Source of the DNA: Deinococcus sp.
GTDB taxonomy: Bacteria > Deinococcota > Deinococci > Deinococcales > Deinococcaceae
Reading direction: 5' to 3'
NCBI RefSeq assembly: GCF_025362455.1
Contig: NZ_JANYGJ010000129.1
Coordinates: forward strand, 1-41,011
Length of the DNA: 41,011 nucleotides
The position numbers and the translations under genes are program-made. The notes under the pieces are model-generated. The model was not told the DNA's origin. It ran no database searches and saw nothing but the letters and a program-made list of their open reading frames with translations. Below, piece by piece: positions 24,806-37,914 of the stretch (positions within the stretch are counted from its first letter, which is position 1; every line of letters begins with the position of its first letter).

Positions 24806-25660
24806 ATGACTCGACTTGCAAAATCCCTCCAGCACCCTGGCCCCCAGGCCCTGCCGCTGGTCGGCGCGGCCATGACCGGCGCACAACTGGCCCCGCACCG
24901 CGACTGGCTGATGGCCGGGCGGGACCTGGAGCTGAAAGACGCTGTTTCGCACCTGCTGCTCGACGGCGACTGGCAGGCCCAGGCAGCGGCCATCAAGGCG
25001 CGGCGCAGCGACCTCGGCCTTACCGGTCGCCTCGGCATTCACGGCCCGTTCTGGGGGCTGACGATCATGGTCAGCGACCCGGCAGTCCGTGCCCTGAGCG
25101 CCGCCCGGCTGACCCGCGCCCTGGAATTCGCGTCGGCGGTGGAGGCCACCCACATGGTGATCCACAGCCCGTTTGATTTTTTCGGGCACCCGCTGGTGGC
25201 CCACACCCGCGCCACCGGGCTCGACGAGCAGTTGAGCCAGGTCCACGACACCATCGGGGAGGTGGTGAAGCTGGCCGACGACCTCGGCTGCCTGCTGGTG
25301 GTGGAGAACATTCGTGATCTCAACCCGGCGCCGCTGCTGGCCCTGGTGCGGTCGTTCGGTTCGGCGTCGGTGCGGGTCAGCGTGGATGTCGGGCACGCCC
25401 ACCTGATGCAGCGCAAGGGTGGGCCGTCGCCCGACCAGTGGATTCTGGAGGCGGGCGACCTGCTGGCCCACGTGCATCTCCACGACAACGACGGCCAGCT
25501 CGACCGCCACTGGGTGCCCGGCGAGGGCAGCGTCAACTGGGGGGCGGTGTTCCGGGCACTGCGTCAGGTCGGCGGAGTGCCCAGGCTGATTATGGAACTT
25601 CAGCCGGAGGCGCTCGAAGGGGGCGCACGCTGGCTCGCCGAACGCGGCCTGGCCCAGTAG
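24806..25660 (+). CDS. Sugar phosphate isomerase/epimerase (TIM barrel)
   Basis: 284-aa xylose-isomerase-like TIM-barrel protein (AP endonuclease 2 superfamily). Metal-binding positions are visible: IHGPFWG, VIHSPFDFFG, VVENIRD, VSVDVGHAHL, VHLHDNDGQLDRHWVPGEGSVNW and the final Glu in LIMELQPE. The start is ATG 24806: AGGAG (24794-24798) is seven bases upstream, whereas ATG 24800 would be only one base away. Last gene of the sugar operon. It may convert a sugar released by the GH127 enzyme; the reaction is not determined. Confidence 0.88.
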   Translation: MTRLAKSLQHPGPQALPLVGAAMTGAQLAPHRDWLMAGRDLELKDAVSHLLLDGDWQAQAAAIKARRSDLGLTGRLGIHGPFWGLTIMVSDPAVRALSAARLTRALEFASAVEATHMVIHSPFDFFGHPLVAHTRATGLDEQLSQVHDTIGEVVKLADDLGCLLVVENIRDLNPAPLLALVRSFGSASVRVSVDVGHAHLMQRKGGPSPDQWILEAGDLLAHVHLHDNDGQLDRHWVPGEGSVNWGAVFRALRQVGGVPRLIMELQPEALEGGARWLAERGLAQ

Positions 25661-25716
25661 AACACCGGGTAGAACACCGGCCAGCCACGGCGGCGGACCG
25701 CTTGAAGGCAGACCGG

Positions 25717-25745
25717 TTGACGGCAGTTGTCTGTAGGGCTATACG
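25717..25745 (+). promoter_or_regulatory. Strong sigma-70-like promoter before the DUF1868 gene
   Basis: TTGACG (25717-25722), 17-bp spacer, TATACG (25740-25745). GGTTGC-AGGAG-GCAACC (25745-25761) forms a 6-bp hairpin across the expected start of transcription. The transcript would have a leader of roughly 110 nt before the DUF1868 gene. This is the best-matched promoter in the window. Confidence 0.65.
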
Positions 25746-25848
25746 GTTGCAGGAGGCAACCCAATCCTGATCCCCCAGCCCCGCGCGGTAGCCGTCACGA
25801 CGAGTCCGTCAGTCCAAACGCCCCCATCTGCGTCACAGAGGGAGTTGT

Positions 25849-25878
25849 ATGCGCCGTGAAGCACTATGCCTGGCTTAA
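25849..25878 (+). other. Possible 9-codon leader ORF
   Basis: ATG at 25849 preceded by GAGGGAG four bases away encodes MRREALCLA and a TAA. It overlaps the ATG of the DUF1868 gene out of frame and ends just before a second ribosome site, AAAAGGAG (25883-25890). It could be a leader peptide or chance. Confidence 0.3.
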
Positions 25879-26600
25879 TCTCAAAAGGAGTCGCCCTGAG
25901 CAGCTCATCCATCCGGGCGCTTCCACCCGCCGTGGGCAGCAAGGTTCATGCTGACGGAACAGTGCGCTTTTACCCCGGCAACACGGTAATCGCTCACCTC
26001 GACCCGCAGCAGCCTCTGCATGGCCGCCTGCTCGGCTTTTGCCAACGGCTCGCCCAGCTCGGCTTTGGCGAGAAGATGACTTTCCTGCCACCGGCCAGCT
26101 ACCACGTGACCTTGATCTGTGGCGTCGATGATCGGCTACGCGGGCTTCACGGCTGGCCCCGCGACCTGCCGATCAACGCTCCTCTGGCGCTCTGTCACAG
26201 CTTCTTCGCGGATCGGCTGCGCACCTTTGACCTGTGCGAACGACCGCCTTACCGCTTACGTGCCTCGGCCTTCAAACCCGGTGGGAGCGATCTGGTGTTG
26301 GACCTGGAGGCCATTTCAGGCACCGAGGAACACCGCCTGAGCCGCCTGCGCCGTGATCTGGCCGAGCTGCTTGGCCTGTGCGCACCTACATTCGCTCTTC
26401 ACTTCACCCTCGGATATCTGGTGAAGTGGCTGACGCCCGAAGAGGAACACGGCCTCCGGCTTGAACAGCTCGCTTTCCTGGAACGTCTGCGCCGTGAACA
26501 CCTGGTGGTCGAACTGGGACTTCCCGAATACTGCCATTTTCAGAACATGTTTTCGTTTGACCGGCAGTTTTACCTGGGGGTGAATGACGATGTGAACTGA
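25866..26600 (+). CDS. DUF1868 / 2H phosphoesterase-family protein
   Basis: 244-aa cytoplasmic protein with two H-x-T motifs, YHVTLICGV (about residue 80) and LHFTLGYLV (about residue 178), the paired catalytic histidines of the 2H phosphodiesterase/RNA-ligase-like superfamily. MTFLPPASYHVTL resembles DUF1868 members. Likely cleaves a cyclic phosphate or 2',5'-type bond; the substrate is unknown. The start is uncertain: ATG 25866 has no ribosome site, while AAAAGGAG lies five bases before an in-frame CTG at 25896 (giving a protein starting MSSSSIRALPP). Codon use is ordinary for the region. Confidence 0.85.
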   Translation: MPGLISKGVALSSSSIRALPPAVGSKVHADGTVRFYPGNTVIAHLDPQQPLHGRLLGFCQRLAQLGFGEKMTFLPPASYHVTLICGVDDRLRGLHGWPRDLPINAPLALCHSFFADRLRTFDLCERPPYRLRASAFKPGGSDLVLDLEAISGTEEHRLSRLRRDLAELLGLCAPTFALHFTLGYLVKWLTPEEEHGLRLEQLAFLERLRREHLVVELGLPEYCHFQNMFSFDRQFYLGVNDDVN

Positions 26601-26765
26601 AGAGCTAGTTACAGATAGCTGGTCACAGGATGTCCACACATCGAGGTCCCCGACCCGTTTACCCGACCCGTTTAAAGGAGGTGCATCAGTGGTGTCCGCT
26701 TGAAATCTGGGCGGAAGGAACGAAACAGCCCGGCCTTACATCGCCCACTTTACGGAGGAATCAGT

Positions 26766-27353
26766 ATGCGTCAAATCGCTGTTTTCGCTGCCCTGGCCGT
26801 TACCACGCTGCTCGCCGCGTGTGGTCAGACATCACCCTCAGCCACTACCCGACCCAGCAGCCAGCCGCCCGCTGCCGAGACCTCTTCAGGCTCGGTAACA
26901 TCCACTGCCACAGGGTTTGAAACGCTTGCGCTGAACGGTAACTTCAACCCCAACAACTTCGACACCTCAAGAATTATGGACGCGATCAAAAATCCGAAGT
27001 CTGATCTGGTGATCGTCTCCTCTCACCGTGGCAATCACGCCCTGGTAGACGGCAGATATCCAAACGTTCCCGAAAATTCTCTGGAGGCTATCGGCCTCGC
27101 TGCACAGTCTGGAATAGAAGAGATCGAAATCGATGTCAAGCTGACCCAGGACGGAGTTCCGATCCTGAGTCACGATACGACCTGGGGGCGAGAACAGTGC
27201 AATGCGACTCCCTCAAATGGTGCCTTCGGACAATTCGATCCGTTCGGAAGCCGCAGCTCTAACGATTCGTACAATCCTGCGGTTGACAGTTGGTCTTTGT
27301 CGTATTCGAGACGCAATTGTATTGGTTATGGGACACCTGAGAGACTCAATTAG
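26766..27353 (+). CDS. GDPD-domain lipoprotein, N-terminal part of a frameshifted gene
   Basis: 195 aa before a frame loss. The lipoprotein signal peptide is MRQIAVFAALAVTTLLAAC with C19 as the lipidated cysteine, followed by a Ser/Thr/Pro-rich linker. Then comes the first half of a glycerophosphodiester phosphodiesterase domain: SSHRGNHALVDG, PENSLEAIGLA, EIEIDVKLTQDGVPILSHD. Reading becomes meaningless after about SWSLSYS and stops at 27353; the domain resumes in the +1 frame. GGAGG precedes ATG 26766. The region is clearly poorer in GC than its surroundings. Membrane-anchored on the outside; would hydrolyse glycerophosphodiesters if intact. Confidence 0.82.
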   Translation: MRQIAVFAALAVTTLLAACGQTSPSATTRPSSQPPAAETSSGSVTSTATGFETLALNGNFNPNNFDTSRIMDAIKNPKSDLVIVSSHRGNHALVDGRYPNVPENSLEAIGLAAQSGIEEIEIDVKLTQDGVPILSHDTTWGREQCNATPSNGAFGQFDPFGSRSSNDSYNPAVDSWSLSYSRRNCIGYGTPERLN

Positions 27354-30012
27354 CCTCAAGTGTAGTAATTCACCGCCTTTTACCTTAGCACCGACTCTAC
27401 AAGAAGTTTTAGACTATATGCGCGAAAATAAGATCGCTATGGTCCTCGCCCTCGATCTCAGGGACGCCCATACCACTAACGCTGCATGGAATGTCATTAG
27501 CAAAAACAGTGATTACCTGGGCCGCAATTTCATCTTATCGACGCTGTTCAAAGTCCCGGCGAGAGCGTTCGCGAACTCTCGGGAAGTTTTAGCAGCACTT
27601 CCCGGTGGTGGTCCTTTTTACACGCCGAACTTTCAACCGGTATACAACACAGGAGACATCGCTCCGGGGGCCATGCCTGAGAATTTACTGACGTTCGGAG
27701 GTGTCAACGTCGGGCCAGCGCCCACCGGTTACGGCAGCGAACAGGCGGTCATCCAATCACTTCGGGATTTCGAGAACGACCCAGATATCAACGTCGTCGC
27801 GGTCGAAATCCAGATCAAGAAACTCGGTGGAATTCTGACCGATGTACTGTCCGCCGCGAAGACGGACTCTCGCACCGGGCGGCCAAAGTCGGTGACTGTT
27901 TTCAGTCCATATGCGGATTATTATAAACCAGAGGACATCAACAGAGTCGACCCGCTTTTCTTTACGACAATCGGGTATTGCTGCGTTCGCCTCTCGGACT
28001 TTTTCTACGACGGTTCGACGTTCAACCAACCTTCTGATACAGAAGATAACCGTGGCTCGTTGCTGTATCTCAACGCGCAGGGTTTCAACTCAATTACGGC
28101 GGACAACCCACTCAGTTACGACGTTCAACTTCGCGGCATCGGCAAGCGTAACATCAGCCGCATGCAGAGCTCCACTACGCCCATCAGACTGATGCCGCTG
28201 GGCGCCTCGATCACGTATGGCACCGGCAGCTCCGACGGCAACGGCTACCGCTCGAAGCTGTACGACGGGTTGAAAGGGGTCACGACGGGTGTCATCGACT
28301 TTGTGGGCCGGATACAGAACCCGGCCAGCACCATGGCCGACAAGGACAACGAGGGCCGTCCCGGCCAACGCATCGATGAGGTTCTGGGGGAAGCCAGGTG
28401 CGCGGTGCCCACGTTCAAGCCCAACGTCGTCACGCTGCTGGTCGGCACCAACGACATGGTGCAGGACTTCCAGGTGGGGGGCGCTCCCGACCGCCTGGGA
28501 CAACTGATCGATCAGATTCTGGTCGATTCTCCGAAAGCGACGGTGCTGGTCAGCACGGTTCCGCCCAACACCGACGCCTCGAAGCCCGGCATCAACGCCC
28601 GCACCAGTGCCTTCAATGCGGCCCTGCCCGGCATGGTTGCGCTCCGCCGCGCTTCAGGCAAGAACGTGCTGTTGGTCGATCCTGGTCTCACAGCCGCCGA
28701 CGTTGGCCCGGATCATATTCACCCTACCGATGGGGGCTACCTCAAGATCGCGCAGGCCTTTCTCCAGCGTGTAGAGGAGGCCAGTCGGGTGGGCTTGCTG
28801 AACGACCCCGAAGCCAACAGCGGGAACGTCGCTGCCGGATGCGCCGGACTCGCATCCACGTCCAGCGATGCGCGCTGGGAAGACCACGGAGTGAGCTTTG
28901 AAAAGGGCTTCCCCCAGGGGTCGAGCTTCCGTTTTGGCGACGTGAACGGGGACAAGAAGCCGGAATTTTTTGTGGTGGACCAGAGTCAGGGATGGCAGTT
29001 CTTCTGGAACGGCGGGCGCTCCGCGAACGGCTGGAATGTCTGGGCGCCGGGCGTGAAACGCGCACCGAGAAAGCCGGGGCTGGTCGGCAACGCCCTGCGC
29101 CTGGCCGACCTCGACGGAGACGGGCACGCCGACTGTGTGACGGTTGACCTGAACGGACGTCTCCCCTTTGTCGGCTTCTGGGACGAGTCCAAGCCGGTTG
29201 GCCAGAAGCAGTGTGGTAGGCAAGGCAAACTGAACTGGGATGTCCCTGGCACGGGCAAGATCGATCCGGATACACGGATTGTGTTCGCAGACCTCAACGG
29301 CGATAAGAAAGACGACTACATCCTCGTCGGGAAAAACGGGGCTGCGTCGGTCTGGATCAACAGCTTCACCGTCGGCAGCCTTATTCCTGTGTGGACCAAA
29401 ATGGAGGCTCTGGACGCCAACTACTTCCTGCCGCCCGGCTGGATCGCCAACTGGGCCGATATCAACGCTGACGGACGCGCAGACCAGATCAACGTCTCGC
29501 CCAAAGGCGGCGCGACCGTATGGCTCAATACCGGAGGCATCTCTCCGGTACGCGGAAACACCGGTCAAGGTATTGTTTATTCGGCGGTCACGTTGTGCAA
29601 AGTCGGCGAGATCATGGCCGACAAGAATCTGCCGCCCCAGGACATGCGCTTCGTGGACGTCGGTGGCGACGGGGCGGCTGATCTGGTGCGGGTGGGCTGG
29701 ACCGGCGTGATGCACATCTGGCTCAACAGGTTGAATGCGCCCTACCGGTCAACGCCCTTGGGCGCCAACTGTCCGAAGATTCCAGGCACTGGTGCAAAGG
29801 CGGCTGTTCTCAACGGACCGGAGAACAACCTGGCCGCACAGAGCGTCACGACGAACGTGCAGACTGGCGACACGTCAGAACCCACTGAGCCGCTGCCCGA
29901 CGACCCGCCCAGCCCTTACAACCTGCTGAACACCGACCCGAACACCACGGTCGATCAGGGCAGTGACGAGTACCAGGGCAGCGACGTCGACCAGGACAGC
30001 CTGAGCGACTGA
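27328..30012 (+). CDS. GDPD C-terminus + SGNH hydrolase + VCBS repeats (downstream part)
   Basis: In-frame coding similarity begins near 27330 (ATG 27328; the open frame itself reaches 27202). First comes the rest of the GDPD barrel (LQEVLDYMRENKIAMVLALDLRD). Next is an SGNH/GDSL hydrolase with RLMPLGASITYGTG, GRPGQRIDE, LLVGTNDMV and DHIHPTDGGYLKIA, the last holding the catalytic Asp/His. Then come five calcium-type repeats such as DVNGDKKPE, DLDGDGHAD, DLNGDKKDD, DINADGRAD and DVGGDGAAD, and an acidic tail. No ribosome site serves 27328, so it is almost certainly one gene with 26766-27353, together 3n+1 bases. Removing one G of GGG at 27330-27332 would restore a reading of about 1,081 aa. 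Confidence 0.8.
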   Translation: MGHLRDSISLKCSNSPPFTLAPTLQEVLDYMRENKIAMVLALDLRDAHTTNAAWNVISKNSDYLGRNFILSTLFKVPARAFANSREVLAALPGGGPFYTPNFQPVYNTGDIAPGAMPENLLTFGGVNVGPAPTGYGSEQAVIQSLRDFENDPDINVVAVEIQIKKLGGILTDVLSAAKTDSRTGRPKSVTVFSPYADYYKPEDINRVDPLFFTTIGYCCVRLSDFFYDGSTFNQPSDTEDNRGSLLYLNAQGFNSITADNPLSYDVQLRGIGKRNISRMQSSTTPIRLMPLGASITYGTGSSDGNGYRSKLYDGLKGVTTGVIDFVGRIQNPASTMADKDNEGRPGQRIDEVLGEARCAVPTFKPNVVTLLVGTNDMVQDFQVGGAPDRLGQLIDQILVDSPKATVLVSTVPPNTDASKPGINARTSAFNAALPGMVALRRASGKNVLLVDPGLTAADVGPDHIHPTDGGYLKIAQAFLQRVEEASRVGLLNDPEANSGNVAAGCAGLASTSSDARWEDHGVSFEKGFPQGSSFRFGDVNGDKKPEFFVVDQSQGWQFFWNGGRSANGWNVWAPGVKRAPRKPGLVGNALRLADLDGDGHADCVTVDLNGRLPFVGFWDESKPVGQKQCGRQGKLNWDVPGTGKIDPDTRIVFADLNGDKKDDYILVGKNGAASVWINSFTVGSLIPVWTKMEALDANYFLPPGWIANWADINADGRADQINVSPKGGATVWLNTGGISPVRGNTGQGIVYSAVTLCKVGEIMADKNLPPQDMRFVDVGGDGAADLVRVGWTGVMHIWLNRLNAPYRSTPLGANCPKIPGTGAKAAVLNGPENNLAAQSVTTNVQTGDTSEPTEPLPDDPPSPYNLLNTDPNTTVDQGSDEYQGSDVDQDSLSD

Positions 30013-30022
30013 CGCTGGTCCT

Positions 30023-30147
30023 AGAGCAGATGTCATAAAAAGACCCTTTTTATGACCGAGCGGAGCGAGTAGTGTTGACTGAGCAGAACGCAGAATGGAG
30101 GCGCGGGGAGGCTGTTTTCCCCGTGGCGTAATTCGGAGTACTGCTCT
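30023..30147. repeat. 125-bp dispersed element, copy 1
   Basis: Matches 40866-40990 over its full 125 bp with five substitutions. Ends are AGAGCAG and CTGCTCT, a perfect 7-bp terminal inverted repeat. Inside, an 11-bp perfect stem GTCATAAAAAG / CTTTTTATGAC with an ACC loop, and a CGGGGA / TCCCCG stem. No ORF of note. Non-autonomous mobile element (MITE-like) or structured RNA; it lies 10 bp after the stop of the VCBS lipoprotein gene. Confidence 0.85.
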
Positions 30148-30180
30148 GAGTGAGCACACCCACATCTGAGTGCTCCCGCA

Positions 30181-30213
30181 GAGCGCCGCTGCCTTCAACG
30201 GGTAGCGGCGCTC
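30181..30213. terminator. Strong hairpin between convergent genes
   Basis: Perfect 10-bp stem GAGCGCCGCT (30181-30190) / AGCGGCGCTC (30204-30213), 13-nt loop, in the gap between the lipoprotein gene and the convergent alcohol dehydrogenase. No T-run; likely a shared terminator. Confidence 0.55.
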
Positions 30214-30235
30214 CGGCTCTGTGGAGACGGGCCAC

Positions 30236-30268
30236 ATGGTCGCAGGATGGTCGCAGGATGGTCGCAGG
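30236..30268. repeat. Three tandem 11-bp units
   Basis: ATGGTCGCAGG three times in a row (30236, 30247, 30258), then ATGGTGTTGCC. Perfect minisatellite in the convergent intergenic gap; 11 bp is about one helical turn. Confidence 0.85.
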
Positions 30269-30365
30269 ATGGTGTTGCCACAACTGGCGTCTGCCGTCCT
30301 GGCCGGGAAGCGGACAGGCAGGGTAAGCGCTTCTTCGGATGTTGGGCAATCGAGCGGAGTTCGTC

Positions 30366-31562
<1,197 letters not shown>

Positions 31563-31571
31563 AAAGCCTCC

Positions 31572-31602
31572 GATTGAACCGCTTTGTAAAAGTGGTTCAA
31601 TC
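31572..31602. promoter_or_regulatory. 31-bp near-perfect palindrome at the dehydrogenase ribosome site
   Basis: GATTGAACC-x-CTTT, 3-nt centre, AAAG-x-GGTTCAATC: 13 of 14 arm positions pair. It touches the GGAGG of the dehydrogenase gene. It resembles a TetR-type operator, but could also form an RNA hairpin next to the ribosome site. No TetR gene is in the window. Confidence 0.6.
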
Positions 31603-31695
31603 CGACCAGAGGGAGAAGGAGCAAAACGGGTTGCGGGCGTGGAGTCGGCGGCCCGGCGCCCTTCCGGGTTGACGACAGAACAGACGCGGCCCGCA

Positions 31696-32445
31696 TCACG
31701 AGACGTTCCTTATTTTTTCGTTGATGGTCTGGGACTTGTTGCGGCCACTGGTCTGGCCCTCGGTGGTGGGGTTAAACCCCAGTTCCTGCTCGCGCTTGAA
31801 GCGCATCAGGTCGTCGCGCAGTTGCTGCGAAGGCTCCTGCCCGGCGATGCGGGCGATGACTGCGCCTGCCGTGCCCGCCGGATTCTTGTACTTGAGCCGC
31901 ACGACCAGTTCGGTGCCTCGCCCGCCCGGAGCCTCCCGAAAGATGACCTCGCCGCTGTTCTCGATGCCTGCGCCCGGCAGCGAGGCCCAGGCCAGCCGCC
32001 TGCCCGGTTCGTCGGCTGTTATTTCGGCGTCCCAGCTCACGTTGCCCAGCGGCCCCTTGACCGTCCAGTGCGAGCGCGTTTCACTCAGAACCTGCACGTC
32101 TTTGAGGTGGCTCATGATCTGCGGCAACCTCTCCAGCGGGCGCCACAGGGCGTAGAGTTCATCCGGCGCCTTGCCGATGGTCACGGCGTCGCTGACCAGC
32201 GTTTCGCCCGCCTCGTTTTGCTGGATCTTGAGGGCCGTCGCCAGCGGATTGCTGCCGCGCAGGGCTACGGCGGCCAGCCCCAGCCCGGCCCCGCCGAGAA
32301 TCAGACCCCGCGCCCTGCCGCCGCCGAGGCCCAGCAGCGCCAGCCCCAGGCCCAGCACACCGACCAGCACGCGCTCGGTGGGTTGCAGGTGTCCGCCCTG
32401 GGCCGTCTGAAGAAAGGAAGTTGCGGAAGCGGTCTGTGTCGTCAT
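31696..32445 (-). CDS. SRPBCC-family protein with N-terminal membrane hairpin
   Basis: 249 aa. Residues about 23-62 hold two hydrophobic segments (VLVGVLGLGLALLGLGGG, GLILGGAGLGLAAVAL). Residues about 80-220 form a START/polyketide-cyclase-like (SRPBCC) domain with APDELYALWRPLERLPQIM, WTVKGPLGNVSWDAEIT and GTELVVRLKY. The C-terminus is hydrophilic. ATG 32445 has GGGAGG nearby; the open frame upstream to 32658 runs through tandem repeats and is not coding. Upstream of the dehydrogenase on the same strand (133-bp gap). Possibly binds lipids at the membrane; role unknown. Confidence 0.85.
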   Translation of the reverse strand: MTTQTASATSFLQTAQGGHLQPTERVLVGVLGLGLALLGLGGGRARGLILGGAGLGLAAVALRGSNPLATALKIQQNEAGETLVSDAVTIGKAPDELYALWRPLERLPQIMSHLKDVQVLSETRSHWTVKGPLGNVSWDAEITADEPGRRLAWASLPGAGIENSGEVIFREAPGGRGTELVVRLKYKNPAGTAGAVIARIAGQEPSQQLRDDLMRFKREQELGFNPTTEGQTSGRNKSQTINEKIRNVS

Positions 32446-32463
32446 CTGGACCTCCCTTGCCTG

Positions 32464-32527
32464 CGGGTATCGGTGTCTGCGTGTACCGGTGCCTGCGTGT
32501 ATTGGTGTCTGCCCGTATTGGGCCTGG
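32464..32527. repeat. Four 16-bp tandem units upstream of the SRPBCC gene
   Basis: Degenerate 16-bp units built on CGTGTATTGGTGTCTG at 32464, 32480, 32496 and 32512, immediately upstream of the SRPBCC ribosome site. Possible array of protein-binding sites or a slippage-prone minisatellite. Confidence 0.75.
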
Positions 32528-32873
32528 CCTGCCGAGCCGAGAAGCGGTGAGCTGACACTCTTTGAAGGTGCCCTGAAGCTTGTGTGGGGACTTGGCCAGG
32601 TGCGGCGCCCGGATGAACGGCCCTGCACCGGGTTGCCCAGACCAGCGCCAGCACGCACAAAACGGGCACTTCAAAAAACACACACGGCGGTTACGAGAAC
32701 TGGTATCCGGTTATGCAGTGCTGAAATTGCGCTATACACACGCCCCCCGGCATTACCGGAATGTAAGCCAGGCTGGACACGCATAAACAAATCCCCGACA
32801 CGGCCTCTCAGGTTGAGTAAACTGGACGGATAGACCCGGCGTCGCCGGTTTCAGTTGCCCCGGAGGTATTGCG
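32528..32873 (+). promoter_or_regulatory. gltB upstream region
   Basis: 346 bp between divergent genes. TATACA (32733-32738) is a candidate -10. CCGGCG-T-CGCCGG (32836-32848) is a perfect 13-bp palindrome 25 bp before the gltB start. GGAGG at 32862-32866 is the ribosome site. Nothing else recognisable; no small ORF is convincing here. Confidence 0.4.
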
Positions 32874-37685
<4,812 letters not shown>

Positions 37686-37720
37686 TTGGAAAGCAAGGCA
37701 GATTGAAGGCAATCGCTGCG

Positions 37721-37844
37721 CTCACCACCCCCAGTCGCTTCGCGACGGCCCCCCCTAAAGAGGGGCTGAAACAACTCAAATTAAGCTTCTTAGAGTGCTG
37801 TTGTAGCTCCTCCCCCTTGAGGGGGGAGGCTGGGTGGGGGTGAG
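37721..37844. repeat. Extragenic palindromic element between gltB and gltD
   Basis: About 124 bp with related inverted ends, CTCACCACCCCCAG (37721-37734) and CTGGGTGGGGGTGAG (37830-37844). It also has a perfect 8-bp hairpin CCTCCCCC / GGGGGAGG around 37809-37829. The following polypyrimidine tract (about 37875-37905) is like the one in the kdpB-kdpC gap. Sequences of this CCTCCCCC-TTGAG-GGGGGAGG type are widespread extragenic repeats in bacteria (recalled). Confidence 0.65.
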
Positions 37845-37914
37845 TGAGCACCAGCGAATGCCCTCATCCCTTCCCCACTCCCCACCTCCCACTTCCCCCT
37901 CCCCAGGAGCCCCC

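Noticed and set aside
30236..30268. ATGGTCGCAGG repeats as start of a small protein
   Set aside because: No ribosome site and no sensible continuation; treated as a minisatellite.
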